DNA from: Termitomyces sp. T153
Taxonomy: Eukaryota > Basidiomycota > Agaricomycetes > Agaricales > Lyophyllaceae
Assembly: GCA_018296165.2 (NCBI GenBank)
Contig: JACKQL020000013.1
Location: 496,001-560,000 of the forward strand
Direction: 5' to 3'
DNA: 64,000 nucleotides
Below, one piece after another: positions 33,261 to 44,531 of this stretch. Within the stretch, counting starts at the first letter, position 1, and every line of letters begins with the position of its first letter. Under the pieces are notes generated by a model, which saw nothing but the letters and a program-made list of their open reading frames with translations, did no database searches and was not told the origin of the DNA. The translations under genes and the position numbers were made by a program.

Positions 33261-33593
33261 ATGTCCCAGAACCCCCGCTTGTTCCTATTACCACCTGACA
33301 AAAAGTTTGACAGGTCCAACTGGGTCCTGTTTAAGACTACAATTACCAAGGCAGCATGCAAATGCAGACTGCTTGGATACTTGACCGGTGAGATTAGGGA
33401 ACCATCCAGTGAGGAGAGCAAGGCCTTGCTGGTGGCAACCACCACCTGGTGGGAATCCTCAAACCCATTGCACAAGGAGTGGCTGCAGCATGATGCTTTT
33501 GCATGCAGCATAGTCATGCTGAATGTTGTAAACCCAGTGGGAGCTGGGGTAGTGATGGACAGGTCCACAGCAAAAGCATGGGTATTCTAGGGG
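33261..33593 (+). pseudogene. gag: Copia gag remnant
   Basis: ATG at 33261 opens 109 codons: DKKFDRSNWVLFKTTITKAA resembles the N-terminal gag block of Copia elements (L.G.NW..W), followed by YLTGEI and TTTWWESSNPLHKEWLQHDA. It ends at a stop after KAWVF, far short of a normal gag, and no zinc knuckle is visible. The following text (33595 onward) is in another frame, so an internal deletion is likely. Confidence 0.7.
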
Positions 33594-34215
33594 CTTGGAG
33601 GGACAATACCCCAACTGGTGGAAGAGGAACCACAATGGAAATGCCTCAACCATGGGTGGCTCTACCAGCAATGAAAGTAGCACTGGCCAGGGCAGGACAG
33701 TGCTGCAGGCTAACTTGACAGTGATGTCAGGTGACAATGCAGCAAACCCCCAGTGCCTGGCATTCTTGACCCAGGCAAGCAGTGATGCAGATATCACCCA
33801 AGTTACATATGCAGACTCAGCTGCAAGCCGCCACTTCTTCACTGAACATGATGACATTGTCACATACAGGGAACCCAATGCAGGCAATTGCATGGGCATG
33901 ATGACCTGAGGATCTTTCAGAGTTGCAGGCTGTGGATGTTTCAGGAAATGGGTCAAGTATGGCAGCAAAGTGATTGAGATCACCTTTGAGGCTGCTCTAC
34001 ACACACCAGAACTGGACTGCAACCTAGTGTTGATTGGATTGCTGGTCAGGAAGGGGGTAAAACTTGCCATAGATGAGACTGGCACTACACTGCATACTCC
34101 TAATGGGCACCCATTTATAAAGTGCCCAATGTCAAGCACAATGTTCATGATTGACTTTGTGCCACCCCCACCTGCAGCCCTGGCCACTTGATTGATCAGC
34201 AGGGTGGCTAACATG
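33594..34215 (+). pseudogene. pol: Copia protease region
   Basis: A frame to 33909 contains VTYADSAASRHFFTEHDDIV (Asp codon 33814-33816), the Copia aspartic protease motif (usual form DSGAS, Gly read as Ala here). The frame from about 33970 continues FEAALHTPELDCNLVLIGLL, the end of the protease, to the stop near 34190. The two parts are separated by a stop at 33907-33909. This enzyme would process the Copia polyprotein; it is inactive here. Confidence 0.75.
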
Positions 34216-35340
34216 GAAACTTAGCACCAGCAGCTGGCACACATTAATGAAATGACATTGCGGGACATGGCCCAGAAAGGCATAGTCAAGGGCTTGAGTG
34301 TGACAAAGATGACAACTTCTAGACAGTGTGAGGACTGCATCCTAGGAAAGCATGTGCAATGCCTGTTTGATGCAGCAGTAGAGCCCAAGACCCAGCCATA
34401 TGAAAGAGTTGTGTTCAACATATAGGGCCCAGCCCACATCCAGACCATGGGTGGCAAAAGCCTGATGATGGTTGCAACAGACCAGGCAGGGGCAGACTGC
34501 AAAGTGTGGTACCTGTCAAATAAAGTAAAAGAGATGATGGTCATATGCCTAGAAACCTTTGATGTGAGGGTCAAGATGCAGCTTGGGCTGAGAGTCAAGT
34601 GTGTGCAGATGGATGAGGGCAAAGAATTTGTTAACAATGTGTGGGAGGTGTATTGCAGGAAGTGCAGGATCAGACATGAAACCACCCTGCCACATTTGTC
34701 AGCTGTGAACAGTGTGGTCAAGCATAGGAATAGAACCATACTAGACCTTGCCCACAGCATGCTTGCAGACTTGTGCCTCCCTGCACATTACTGGGGCAAG
34801 GCCATGTCTACAATGGTCTATGTACTCAACATGATTCCCAGTTCCAGGCACCCACACATGATGCCACACAAGATCTGCACTGGTCACAAGCCTGACATGT
34901 CACACCTACACCCTTTCAGGTGCACTGCATATGCAAAGGTCCCTTGGAAAGACAGAGCCAGCAAGCTGGAGGTCCAATCTATCAAAGCTATAATGGTTGG
35001 GTACTTTGGCAGGGACAACTACAAGCTACTTGATTGCTCAATGGGATGGACTTTTTGCTTAAGAGATGTAATTTTTGAGGAAGGAGTGGCATACAGGATG
35101 CTACCTGACTCCCACAAGGGGCCAATAGCAGATATATATGATGTCTTTGACCTCCCACTTGCAACTGAGTCACCAGTGCTGATTAATAGCAAGTGCACCA
35201 CAGAAGACCCCACCGCAGTTGAGCCAACACCACTGCAAGTCCCAGTTGATTTAGTGGACACCCCTGGCCCAGTAGCTGCAGAGCCCAGGTGTTCTGCAAG
35301 GTTAGCAACCAAGATGGCCCCCCCAACACCCCTGTTGCCT
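34216..35340 (+). pseudogene. pol: Copia integrase
   Basis: The zinc-binding region keeps RQCEDCILGKHV. A TAG at 34423-34425 replaces the Trp of the DIWGP motif and the preceding catalytic Asp reads Asn. From 34447 a 371-codon frame is open: VATDQAGADCKVWYLS, QMDEGKEFVNN (second catalytic Asp present), HLSAVNSVVKHRNRTI (the expected Glu reads Lys), then ARTILW-like MLADLCLPAHYWGKAM. With two of three DDE residues changed it cannot be active. Confidence 0.8.
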
Positions 35341-35870
35341 GATGATGACCCACTCAACCCTGAGAGCAAGGATGAAACATATGTGTCCATGCCTGGTGGA
35401 ATGTGGACCATGACCATGGCCAGCAATGACACCTGGGTCCCAAAGTCCTACTCCAAAGCAATGACACAACCCAACCTGTGGAAGGCATCCATGGATGAAG
35501 AGATGAAGCAGATGCATGAGCAGAAGGTCTGGTGCCTCATTGAATGCCCAGAGGGCACATAAACAATGAAAAACTGCTGGATGTTTACCATCAAATATGA
35601 TGCAAACAGCATGGTCATCAGACAGAAGGACCAACTGGTAGCCAAGGGCTTCTCTCAGATCCCAGGAGTGGATTGTTTTGTCACCTATGCATTCATAGTA
35701 CAGTACAAATCCCTGCACATGAACCTAGCCATAGGAACAGTCAGGAATTACAAAATGTGGCAAATCAACTACACGAGTGCCTACCTAAATACCCCGACTC
35801 AGATGCCTATCCTGATGGAACAGCCCAAAGGCTACACATTACACTCCAGCAACATATTCAGGGTCAACAT
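35341..35870 (+). pseudogene. pol: Copia reverse transcriptase, 5' part
   Basis: Contains SYSKAMTQPNLWKASMDEEM and KVWCLIECPEGT, then a stop (TAA) at 35560-35562, then KDQLVAKGFSQIPGVDC and MWQINYTSAYLNTP, the standard Copia RT start. It runs to the point where the solo LTR begins at 35871 and resumes at 37018 after the duplicated AACAT. Confidence 0.85.
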
Positions 35871-37017
35871 TGTCAGGTTCCGCTGACTACGGGGGCTCAG
35901 CTACACTGGGCAAGTGCTTACTAGGCAGACACGATTCCCTGCACTGACAACTGGGCACTCGGAGGTGTTCCAAACATTGGGGACCTGTGAGGATAGCCAG
36001 AGGAAATTGATCTGAGTAAGTCCAGGGAGGTCCGGAGGAGTAGAGGATGAGTTGTGGGAAAGGGGGATGGGCTTGGTGGGGTTCAGGCATAGTCCGTGTG
36101 TAAGTATTGTGGGTGCAGAGGAGGTGGAGGCTATGTGGATGACAGGAGCAGAGCTGGAGCTCTGATGGGGGATCAACAGGGATTGATGGGGTTTGGAGCC
36201 AAGCATATAGCAGGGTCTGGGGTTGGTAGAGAGTGTCGGAGGTTCGTAATTGTAACTGCGGAGTTTGTGAGGACATTATGGTCAAGAGGACTTGAACATG
36301 ATAGACAGAATCAGACAAGACGAGATGGAGTTGAACAGAATGAGACAAAGACAAGATGAGAACAAGAATAGATTCAGGTGGAGACACAGAACAATAATGA
36401 AAAGATAACGGAATAGAGGCAAGATAAGACTGGGAGACTGAGAATAGGGGAAACAAGACACGGGACACAAAACATGAGAAGAAACAATCAGAAACACATC
36501 AGGAAAGGCTGGTAAGTAGATAGTTAGATCATCTCAAGACTAGAGTATGAGGAGCTACTCTATGTCTTATATACTGACTACTGAAGAGCTCTGGGGACGT
36601 CAACTGTGGTAGCAGGGCTTGGCAGAGCTCAATGGAGTCGACAGGTGTTGGTTATGACCAGAGGGCGGGCTGCGTTGATATGTTGATGGGATCAATTGTG
36701 ATGCGGTCCATTCTGAGGTTGTTGTGATACCCCAGGGTAAGTCGGGGGAGCCAGGGTGTCAAGTTGATGACATGTAATGGGGTCAGGCACGGTGGGGGAG
36801 TGGTTCCAGGGGCTCAGGAAGTCCAGGAGAAGCACCAGCAGCTGTGGGGAAGACATTGGAGTTGGCCAGGAGGCCGTCGGAGTTAGCTGAGAATGTGTTG
36901 GAGTTAGCCGGAGTAGGCATGGAGTGCTGGGGAAGTTTGACAAAGCATCAGAGGGGGTTCCAGGGGAACAGGAGTTTGTTGGGCAATGTATGGGGCTTCA
37001 GGGAATGAGTCGTGACA
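35871..37017 (-). repeat. Solo LTR of Gypsy family 1 inside Copia (copy h)
   Basis: Complete ends (TGTCAGGTTCC...GTCGTGACA on the plus strand) with perfect target duplications AACAT at 35866-35870 and 37018-37022. No internal region, so it is the product of LTR-LTR recombination. It is younger than the Copia element it interrupts. Confidence 0.95.
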
Positions 37018-37376
37018 AACATAAATGAGGGTGAGTGGATCTGGGGGAGTATCAGCAACAGGAGTGATGATGATGAGAAGAGCCTGGTATCACTCCTTGA
37101 TAAAGCAATCTACAGGATGATGAATGGAGTGAATAACTGGTGGCAGATGCTGGATGCAGATATGAAGAGACTAGGATTTAAATGCTTGGAGGCAGATCAG
37201 TCAGTGAGGTCAAGAGAATGTGGAGAGAGGACAGTAACAAGCACATATACTGATGACACATCAGGAATGTCCTCATCAAAGAAAGAAGCAGTGCATGTGC
37301 AAAAGGAACTTGGCAAGAAGTATGAGATCAAGGACCTTGGCAACATCAAGTTTGTTCTAGGGATCTGCATCACATG
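37018..37376 (+). pseudogene. pol: Copia reverse transcriptase, 3' part
   Basis: Open to 37375: LLDKAIYRMMNGVNNWWQML, then the active-site region TSTYTDDTSGMSSS (37246-37257 encode YTDD where Copia usually has YVDD), then ELGKKYEIKDLGNIKFVLGI. The stop after GICIT separates it from the RNase H part. Confidence 0.85.
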
Positions 37377-38247
37377 AGACCAAAGCAAAAGAATGACAAT
37401 CCTCAACCAAGAAGAGTACCTAAAGCAAACACTGGAGAAATATAGTATGGCTAAATGCACACCAAAGTACACTCCCCTCTCCATGAGAATCATCCTGAGC
37501 CAAACACAAGCCCCAGAGTTGGATGAGGATCCACAGTACATGGCCAATAAGCCATATAAGGAGGCATTGGGTTCTCTAATGTATGCTCAGATTGGGACTA
37601 GACCCAACATAGCATTTGCAATAACATCACTTAGCTGCTTCATGTCAAACTCTGGAAAACTGCACTGGCTTGCCCTACTCCACATCATGCAATACATTAA
37701 AGCAACACTGCACTACAAACTATGCTATGGAGGGCCAAACTTCCAGGACTACAGGCCCTGAGGATATTACGACTCTAACTTTGCTGCTGACATCAATCCC
37801 AGAAAATCTATATCTGGGGGAGTCTACCTCCAAGCAGGAGGACCAACCAGCTGGAGCTCAAAATACCAAGACACTGTGTCAACCTCCACCACCAAGGCTG
37901 AGTACATAGCCCTGGGTAGGGCCAGCAAGCAAATCCAATGGATGTACCTCAGCTCTGGCAGAAATAGGTATGCCTGTCCTCTATCCAGCCCACCTGAAAG
38001 GGAACAACAATGGTTCAATCATAATCACCAAAAATAAATGTAATCACAACCAAGTCAAGCACATCAACATGTGGCACCATTTCATTTGCCATGCCATGTA
38101 GGACAGAAAAATCAAAATACAATATATACTGAGCATGGAGAACTTGGCCAATTTATTTACCAAGCCACTACCATGACCCCAACACTACAAACTCTGTGTG
38201 GCACTCTGACTCTTCAAGGAATGATGAGTCCCGCAAGTCCAGGGGAG
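37377..38247 (+). pseudogene. pol: Copia RT tail and RNase H
   Basis: NQEEYLKQTLEKYSMAKC (37402 on) and EALGSLMYAQIGTRPNIAFA are the Copia RT connection. RNase H follows with DSNFAADINPRKSISGGVYL, WSSKYQDTVSTSTTKAEYIA and, near the end, NLANLFTKPLP. Stops interrupt it at 37759-37761 and elsewhere. A purine run AGGGGAG (38241-38247) abuts the 3' LTR. Confidence 0.85.
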
Positions 38248-38518
38248 TGTCAAGAGGAGATTGTGGCATGCATCACACTTGACATGTGACTGAATGCTGC
38301 TGCTACAGAGAGAAAATAAGGAACTGTATAGTTTGGAAGAATAGGGATGGAACTGGGACTCAGATGATTTCAGTCATTTGATACAACTGACTGAGGTATG
38401 TCTGAGTTCCCTAATAGTTATTACAACCCAACTAACAATACTACAGAATTTGTATCTAACAGGTAGACATAGCCAATACAGTCATTTGATACAACCAACT
38501 GAGTATTTGTATCTAACA
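38248..38518 (+). repeat. Copia 3' LTR
   Basis: TGTCAAGAGGAG...GTATCTAACA, 271 bp, matching the 5' LTR with scattered transitions. Confidence 0.9.
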
Positions 38519-38554
38519 GATTAGAAAACAAATGAGGTTGTGACCTATTGCTGG

Positions 38555-38628
38555 TTACAGGAGTCAAACCTGCAGCTGCCACATGAAATTGATACCAAGT
38601 AACAATGCAGTACCAATAGACCATGTTG
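38555..38628 (-). repeat. tRNA-like SINE fragment 6
   Basis: A-box-like TGGTCTATTGGTAC (38623-38610) and B-box-like GGTTTGACTCC (38570-38560), the best-preserved copy. Its position just outside the Copia 3' LTR suggests Copia landed in a pre-existing SINE cluster. Confidence 0.6.
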
Positions 38629-38829
38629 CCATTGTGTTTCTATCATATTCATGCAACCACAAATGAGTTACTGTAGCTACAAGAGCCAAAAAATTCCAAA
38701 GAACATTGCTTTAGAAGTTGAACCTACAATTTCAATTCATATCAAGATCATATATATACATTTGCATTAAGTATTATAAAATCTGACAATGTAATAATTA
38801 GGCTGGAACATTTCAAAAAAGTCCAAAAA
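38629..38829. other. AT-rich spacer
   Basis: No gene. A weak B-box-like AGAAGTTGAACCT near 38690 may be another SINE scrap. Confidence 0.4.
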
Positions 38830-41240
38830 ATGTCAATAAAGTCCAGTGGCTCTCATCCTCTTCATGCTTCCTTCATCTTCTTGGCTACTGCTTCCTCAGC
38901 ATATTCATTGGCCTTTCTCTTACCTGCTAGACAACTAGAGGACCAGGTATGTTCAGTGGGGGGTCATGTGGCATGGGAGGTGCTGTGGCCACATTGTGGC
39001 ACAATCTCATCTGGAGCATGAAGTGGTGCTGGACTTGTTGTATCCACATCCATCAATTGCTCAGTTGCAGCAATGGGACTGGCCAAAATGGATTCTACAC
39101 CAGTGGATACAGTGGATTCATTGCTGGCTGCTGGTCCATTGGTGAGGGCAGAGTTGATAATGCTGACAGTGGGCCCAGTGAGGGTGATGAAGTTGGTGGC
39201 AATAGCTGAGTTGGTGATGCTGGCGGTGGGCCTGGTGAGTATGACAGATTCAGTGGCAGACCCACTGGGGATACTGGAGCTGGTGACAGTAGCAATGGAG
39301 TTGCTGATGAGAGCAGAGTTGTCAGCAATGGCAGACTGATCAATAGTGGTGACTACAGCAGTGGCATGGTCCATCTTGCTCTCATACTCCTTGGACTGGG
39401 CAGCCTTGTCATTGTTGGGCTCTTCTGCCTCAGCAATGGGTGGCAGAGCAGGAGCCAGTGCAGGTTGAAGGCTGCTGGTGCTAGAGGCTGGTTGGATTAG
39501 GGGGGAGGAGATTTGAAGCTGGTTTTAGAGGTTGTTGACCAAGCCCCAGAGTGCAACAATGTCAACTTTGTTCTGCATGAGATGCCCAGCATGAGCCTCA
39601 ACAGTTTGCTTTGTCCTGATGAGGTTAGATGTCATGCCCACAAGACTTATATTAATGATGTCCACATGCTTGTCAAGCACTCACAGCATTGTATTGTACT
39701 GCCAGAGCATCTTCTCCATCTCTATAAACCTCATCTCCTCAGCTAGCACAAACCCTGACCTCATCTCTTCTGATATAACCTCAATCCCTTCATTGATGAC
39801 ATTGAGCTGTTGATCCAACCCTGCCATAGCTCATGAAAGGACAGCTTCAACAAATTTGGTGGAGATGGGCAGATCTGCCTACTGCTTGCCCTTTCTCTTT
39901 CTGCTAGTCATCAGCAGATCTGCTTGCTCCTTCCTCTTTCTGCTGGCTGCCAACAGATCCATCCATTCCTTTCTCCTTCCCTTTCCACTAGCTGCTTGCA
40001 TATCCATCAGCTGGATTGTTGACAGCCCAGCAACTGGTGTTGTTGGTTCTGTCTGTTGTCAATAAATAATTTCAGTTGGGGAAATCAACACTTACCTTGA
40101 CATACTCAGCAGACTTGGATTTTCTCTGCCTTTTCTCCTTCTTTGCCTTCTTTGCCTTGTTTCTCTGGACCTCTTCCTTATGATCCCTTGTGAGACTGCA
40201 TGTTTTGTTGAGGACAAGCTGGCAGGCATTGCATGAGGTTCCTCCCTTTGTCTTGACACATTGGAGCCTCTTCTTTTGACAGTATTGGCATGGGGGGTCC
40301 AGCTGTGCCCCTGCACAAGGAGGTGCTGTTATAAGGTACTTCCCTAACCTCATTAACAGTGTGGTCTCCCCTTGCCAATGTTCCTCATCATTGGAATGCT
40401 TGTTGTCATCATTTTCATCATTCTTGTTGTCTTTTTCCAAGGCAACAGATTAATATTGAGACTAGCTGGGTGGAGGAGGACTATGAGGCAGAGTTTGAGC
40501 AGTGTATTTCCTCCATTCCTGTTGGAGAATCTGTGCTTCACTAGCCTTTCTGATCAGCCAGAGTTGGCCTGGAACCAGCTCCACTAGGGACAATGGACTT
40601 GACACCAATACTCTACCAGGTTTTGATGAGGAACCCACTGGACCCACTGGATCCACTGCCAGCATTGGCAGATTGATTGCTGAAATCTATTTAAAAATTT
40701 CTGAAGGTGAGGAATCTAACATTGAATATGGACCTGCCACTCCTCCTGCTGCCTGGCCCTTGTTGACCTCCTGGGCTTCCTTCCTTGCCCATGACTCCTT
40801 GAAATATGCCTCTGCCTTCCCTTTTTAACTCCTCAATTGCCTTCACATCTGACAACTTGCCTGATAAAATTTGGAGGGCCTTGTTGGAACAGCTTTTCCT
40901 AGCCTCCAAGACAAGTTGTTTGTCCTTGGTCTGGAAAATTTGCTTCCACAAAGATTTCTTGAACACCATCTGTGAGTGTTGCATAGTATCCTACAAGTAG
41001 GGTTGTTCACCAATTCTTTAACCCTATCCTGGAGATCTGACAAGTCTCCTCTCAGAGCAGAGACCAACACAGAGTTCTCAGTGTTGTAAAGCTGTTGGAA
41101 AAGGACTTCAGTGGATGGAGATATAGCATAGCAGACAGCAATGAGTGGATGAGTGGCAGCTGGCAAGCAAAAGAGGACTTGAAAGTCAAGAATTCAAAAA
41201 TTAGGGTCACATGCATCTGTTGATTTACATGTACCATCCA
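38830..41240 (-). pseudogene. Decayed coiled-coil / Zn2Cys6-like gene, copy B
   Basis: Inverted relative of copy A (936-2261). Minus-strand text: LYNTENSVLVSALRGDLSDL (about 41110), FQTKDKQLVLEARKSCSNKA (about 40920), LIRKASEAQILQQEWRKYTA (about 40520), two stops near 40450-40465, an acidic stretch, then six cysteines spaced CX2CX6CX8CX2CX7C (40198-40290). That is close to a fungal Zn2Cys6 cluster and is followed by a Lys/Arg-rich segment (KAKKAKKEKRQRKSKS), as in nuclear DNA-binding proteins. An intron at 40053-40095 (GTAAGT...CAG, 43 nt) precedes a repeat of basic units (AASRKRKEQADLL). The C-terminal part (39374-38964) is a Ser/Thr/Ala/Ile-rich repeat (GPTASITNSAI). Not recognised by name. 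Nearly CG-free. Confidence 0.6.
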
Positions 41241-41990
41241 AAAGCAGTATGGCTGCCAAAGAAGGTTGAATTTGATGCTTTGATGAGATTTTGATGGCTG
41301 CCAAAGAAGATTGATGCCTTTTAAAGAATTCTAATTCTCTATAAAGAATTCTGATCCTCTATAAAGAATTCTGATCCTCTATAAAGAATTCTGATGCATT
41401 CCCAAGCATCTAAAAAAACTATGACCAATATGATGTGTTCTTCATTAATTTTGTTCAACTGGCATAATGCTATGTTTCTGCTGTTCCTTGATTGTTATTT
41501 CAGCAGTTAAAATAGACCTTCATATCAATTTTCATTTAAGTGGCTTTTGCCAATGGTAGTACTGGCTTTGGCCACCTGTCTTCTCAGCAGCTTTCTGATG
41601 GTGTTGGGCAGATATGTTCTTGAGAGCAGATTTTGTCATAAGTGGTGGTAGCCAGTCATGAGAAATAGCCAGCAGACAGACCTGCTGCCAGTCTGCTGAC
41701 ACCAGCAGATTTTAGTGTTGAGTGGGGCTAGTCACTATTAAATGTAATTGCAATGGACCTGGTAGTAATTAGCAGGCTCCAGATCCTAGTCAAAGGACTC
41801 CACTGGATATGTATAATATGGCACAATGTACAGCCTCCACAGCACCTATATAACATGCTACATTGTGGGGATTCTGCTATGGTGTAGCAGACTCTGCCAG
41901 TGATGTAGGATACAATCCAAAGCATGCTCCACTGTAACATAGGACATACTGCATATGTATGTCTCTATGTGGGAGAAACAAGCAGAAGGA
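41241..41990. other. Upstream flank of gene copy B, with 20-bp tandem repeat
   Basis: Reverse-complement match to about 78-930. At 41321-41400 there are four 20-bp units of the type ATAAAGAATTCTGATCCTCT. No gene seen. Confidence 0.6.
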
Positions 41991-42039
41991 CATGAAACTT
42001 ACAAAAGCTAAGTTATGCTGACCTAGCACATCATACCAG

Positions 42040-42450
42040 CCCAGTCACCCAATGAGGATGCAAGGCCAAGAAAAACCACATGGTACAGACAATGGGCATG
42101 TATGGAAGACACTCTGGTCTATGTGCCAACAGCCAGCTATAAAAGGAGAGGAATTTGGAGGGAGGTAGGTAAGCAACTACATACCATAGCTTGGAGAAAC
42201 CCCAGGAAGCAGTTCTCTTAGGCCTATGAGTCATATGTTGTTTCAGGTTTAGTGTTATATTACTTTTTGAACCCTTTCAATAGTGCAAGAACCATCTCAA
42301 CTTTGCAGATAAATCATATAAAATTATATACAATTATTATGTTCTACATGAGCTAGTGTGTAAATAAAGCCTCCAAAATACCTGTGGAAACAAAGTTTGA
42401 TCCATTGATCTGATCAATTGATAGCATCAAAACTTACATTTCACATCAGT
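42040..42450 (+). repeat. Promoter-like repeat, left arm of inverted pair
   Basis: Contains GCTATAAAAGGAGAGG (about 42136), AATAAAGCC (about 42364) and a palindrome-rich end (TTGATCTGATCAATTGATAG..CATCAA). It matches 43200-43640 in reverse complement. The TATA and poly(A)-type signals suggest an LTR of an unidentified element. Confidence 0.5.
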
Positions 42451-43199
42451 AGGTATGTGTGAAATTAATGAGGTTGGTGTTGGTGGAGTGGAGGGTGCAG
42501 AGGTAGAGGGGTTTGTTGTCTATTATCTTGGGGATGCAGGTGAATGATTGAGTTGTTTGATTGTGTCAGGTAGGAAAAGTGAGTGTGGTTGGGCAAGGTG
42601 GATAAGTTGATTGAGGGGAGTTTGGTGCAGTAGTAGGTCTTGAGTGTGGGCACAAGCATTATAGTATGCAGCACATTAATTATGCCTTCATGCAGCATAA
42701 AAACATGTTATAACCACTTCTGCTCCTGTATTCCTAGCCATACAATATCAACAATGATACAGCCATCTAAAACAGTAGAAAAGCCAAGAACAAGTTTACT
42801 TCTTGAAGGTTGGGAACTGAAATGTCATTCAAGAGCATCTCTGATTACATGTCAAAGGCATTTTTGATCATGGTACATTCATTCTCAAACACCTTTTAAA
42901 GTTTTGCTTTGCTGATTTGAGAAGATCAAGCATTTCATTCACACATCATTTTCACTCTTGTGCATACAATGATTGACTTCTGCTACTCACAGCACAACAC
43001 TCACTGGCTTTGGCTCCAGCTTTTTTCTCTCAGTGGCAAACTGACCACTGTGAAAGAACACCTCATACATCCTGCACTGGCAAGCATACACATGAGCCTT
43101 GTTCTCATGAATTGACAACTGGGAAGTACCTGCTATTGTTGTCACACAGGTATCCACACTGTGGAAGACAATCTACAAGGGATTTGAGGGCCATTGATG
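42451..43199. other. Spacer between the inverted arms
   Basis: No recognisable gene. A 78-codon minus-strand frame at 42465-42698 is rich in His, Leu and Pro and shows no motif. Confidence 0.4.
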
Positions 43200-43640
43200 C
43201 AAAATGTAAAGTTTGATGCCATCAATTGACCAGATCAACTGATCAAACTTTTTTTTCACAGATGTTTGAAGGCTTAATTACACACCAAACCACTTAGAAC
43301 AAGAATATTATTGATAGTTTATGTTTTATTCATATGATGGAGATGGTCTTGCACAAAAGAATGGGTATAAAAGTTCTATTATAACCTATAAACCTGAAGC
43401 TGATCAAGCTTGTAGGCCTAAGTGATCTGCTCCCTGGGGATGACTGAGCTGTGGCAAGTATTTGCTTGTCCTTTCCTTTCAAAATCCATCCCCTTTTATA
43501 GCCTGCCAGCTGTGCATGGACCAGCATGCTATCCTCATGTTTTTGTAGTTGGTTGGATAGGCTATAGGCCAGTTTACCATTGGCTCACATCAACAAAAGG
43601 GCAGTTAAGATATATGGCCAAATATGGCCTGCAACCTGTT
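43200..43640 (-). repeat. Promoter-like repeat, right arm of inverted pair
   Basis: Reverse complement of the left arm: GGCTATAAAAGGGGATGG (about 43500, minus), AATAAAAC and TTGATCAGTTGATCTGGTCAA. The two arms could be terminal inverted repeats of one element or two LTRs in opposite orientation. Confidence 0.5.
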
Positions 43641-43744
43641 AAATGATAGAATCAGAATAGTGATGTGTTAGATTGTTTAACCAACCTGATGTCAGACTGA
43701 GTAATGTTTGTTATTACCCAGCAGAATGAATGTTTTAAAATAAT

Positions 43745-44000
43745 CTAAAGACTTGTTGATTTTTAAAAGTAAATGTTATATCATACAGGACTAGGAATCC
43801 CTGGTAAATCCCACATTGATAATAGAAAATAAATGTTATATTAGACAGTTAGAAAAATCCTTGGTAAATCCCACATTGATTTCCAAAAATAACTGTTATA
43901 TCACACAATTAGAAAATTCCCAGATGAGGCCCACATTGATTTCTAACATAAATGTCATATCACACAGGATCAAGAATCCCAGGTGATTCCCACATTGTTA
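43745..44000. repeat. 60-bp tandem repeat, about four units
   Basis: Units beginning TAAATGTTATAT (43770, 43830, 43890, about 43949) and containing AATCCCTGGTAAATCCCACA recur with a period of 60 bp (59 for the last). Units differ by scattered substitutions. Confidence 0.85.
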
Positions 44001-44531
44001 TGACCTTACCAGATCATATCATAATAGTGCCACAGTGATATTTTGTAATTTTATCAGAGAATCTTTTTTCATAGTATTTCCTAAACAGTTATGGAGGATA
44101 TTACTGTTTTTTATATATCCCACCTTTTGACTATCAACCACACCATAGAAGAACACCAAGTGCAAGAGCTACCCTGCCAGAACAAATAATAGGAAAAAGA
44201 GGATTCTATATGAAGTAGTTCCCCTAGAGTGTCATGAACTCACTAACATGTTCTCTAAAGGAGGCAGAGACTCCCCCCATTGCTTCTCCAGACTCCATCA
44301 CCACAACCTCAACACTCAGTCACTCCAAACCCTGAAGCCTCAACAATGAGAAATGCACCCCATCCTAGCTCCCTTGGAACACATGTTGGAGGCTTCCCTG
44401 CCAAATCAATTTAGAAACAACCAATGACTCTAGATAGCTCTGAACCCCTGCCAATGCAACTCCAAACCTACCACCTTTGTTTGTCAATCCTCAGTATCAA
44501 AAATGCACCTCTGCTCCTTAGATGCCCTCCA

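Larger units (their letters stand above)
32886..38518 (+). mobile_element. Ty1/Copia retrotransposon, decayed and interrupted
   Basis: Two 271-bp LTRs (32886-33156 and 38248-38518) surround gag, protease, integrase, RT and RNase H in Copia order (integrase before RT). A 1,147-bp Gypsy solo LTR (35871-37017) is inserted in the RT region. Flanking 5-mers AGTTA and GATTA differ by two transitions, consistent with a decayed target duplication. Multiple stops and lost catalytic residues show it is dead. Confidence 0.9.

Noticed and set aside
32881..38523. Perfect target duplication for the Copia element
   Set aside because: The flanking 5-mers are AGTTA and GATTA; only three bases match, so I call it a decayed duplication rather than a clear one.
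43745..44000. Possible CRISPR array
   Set aside because: The whole 60-bp unit repeats with no unique spacers, and the window is clearly eukaryotic with introns and retrotransposons.
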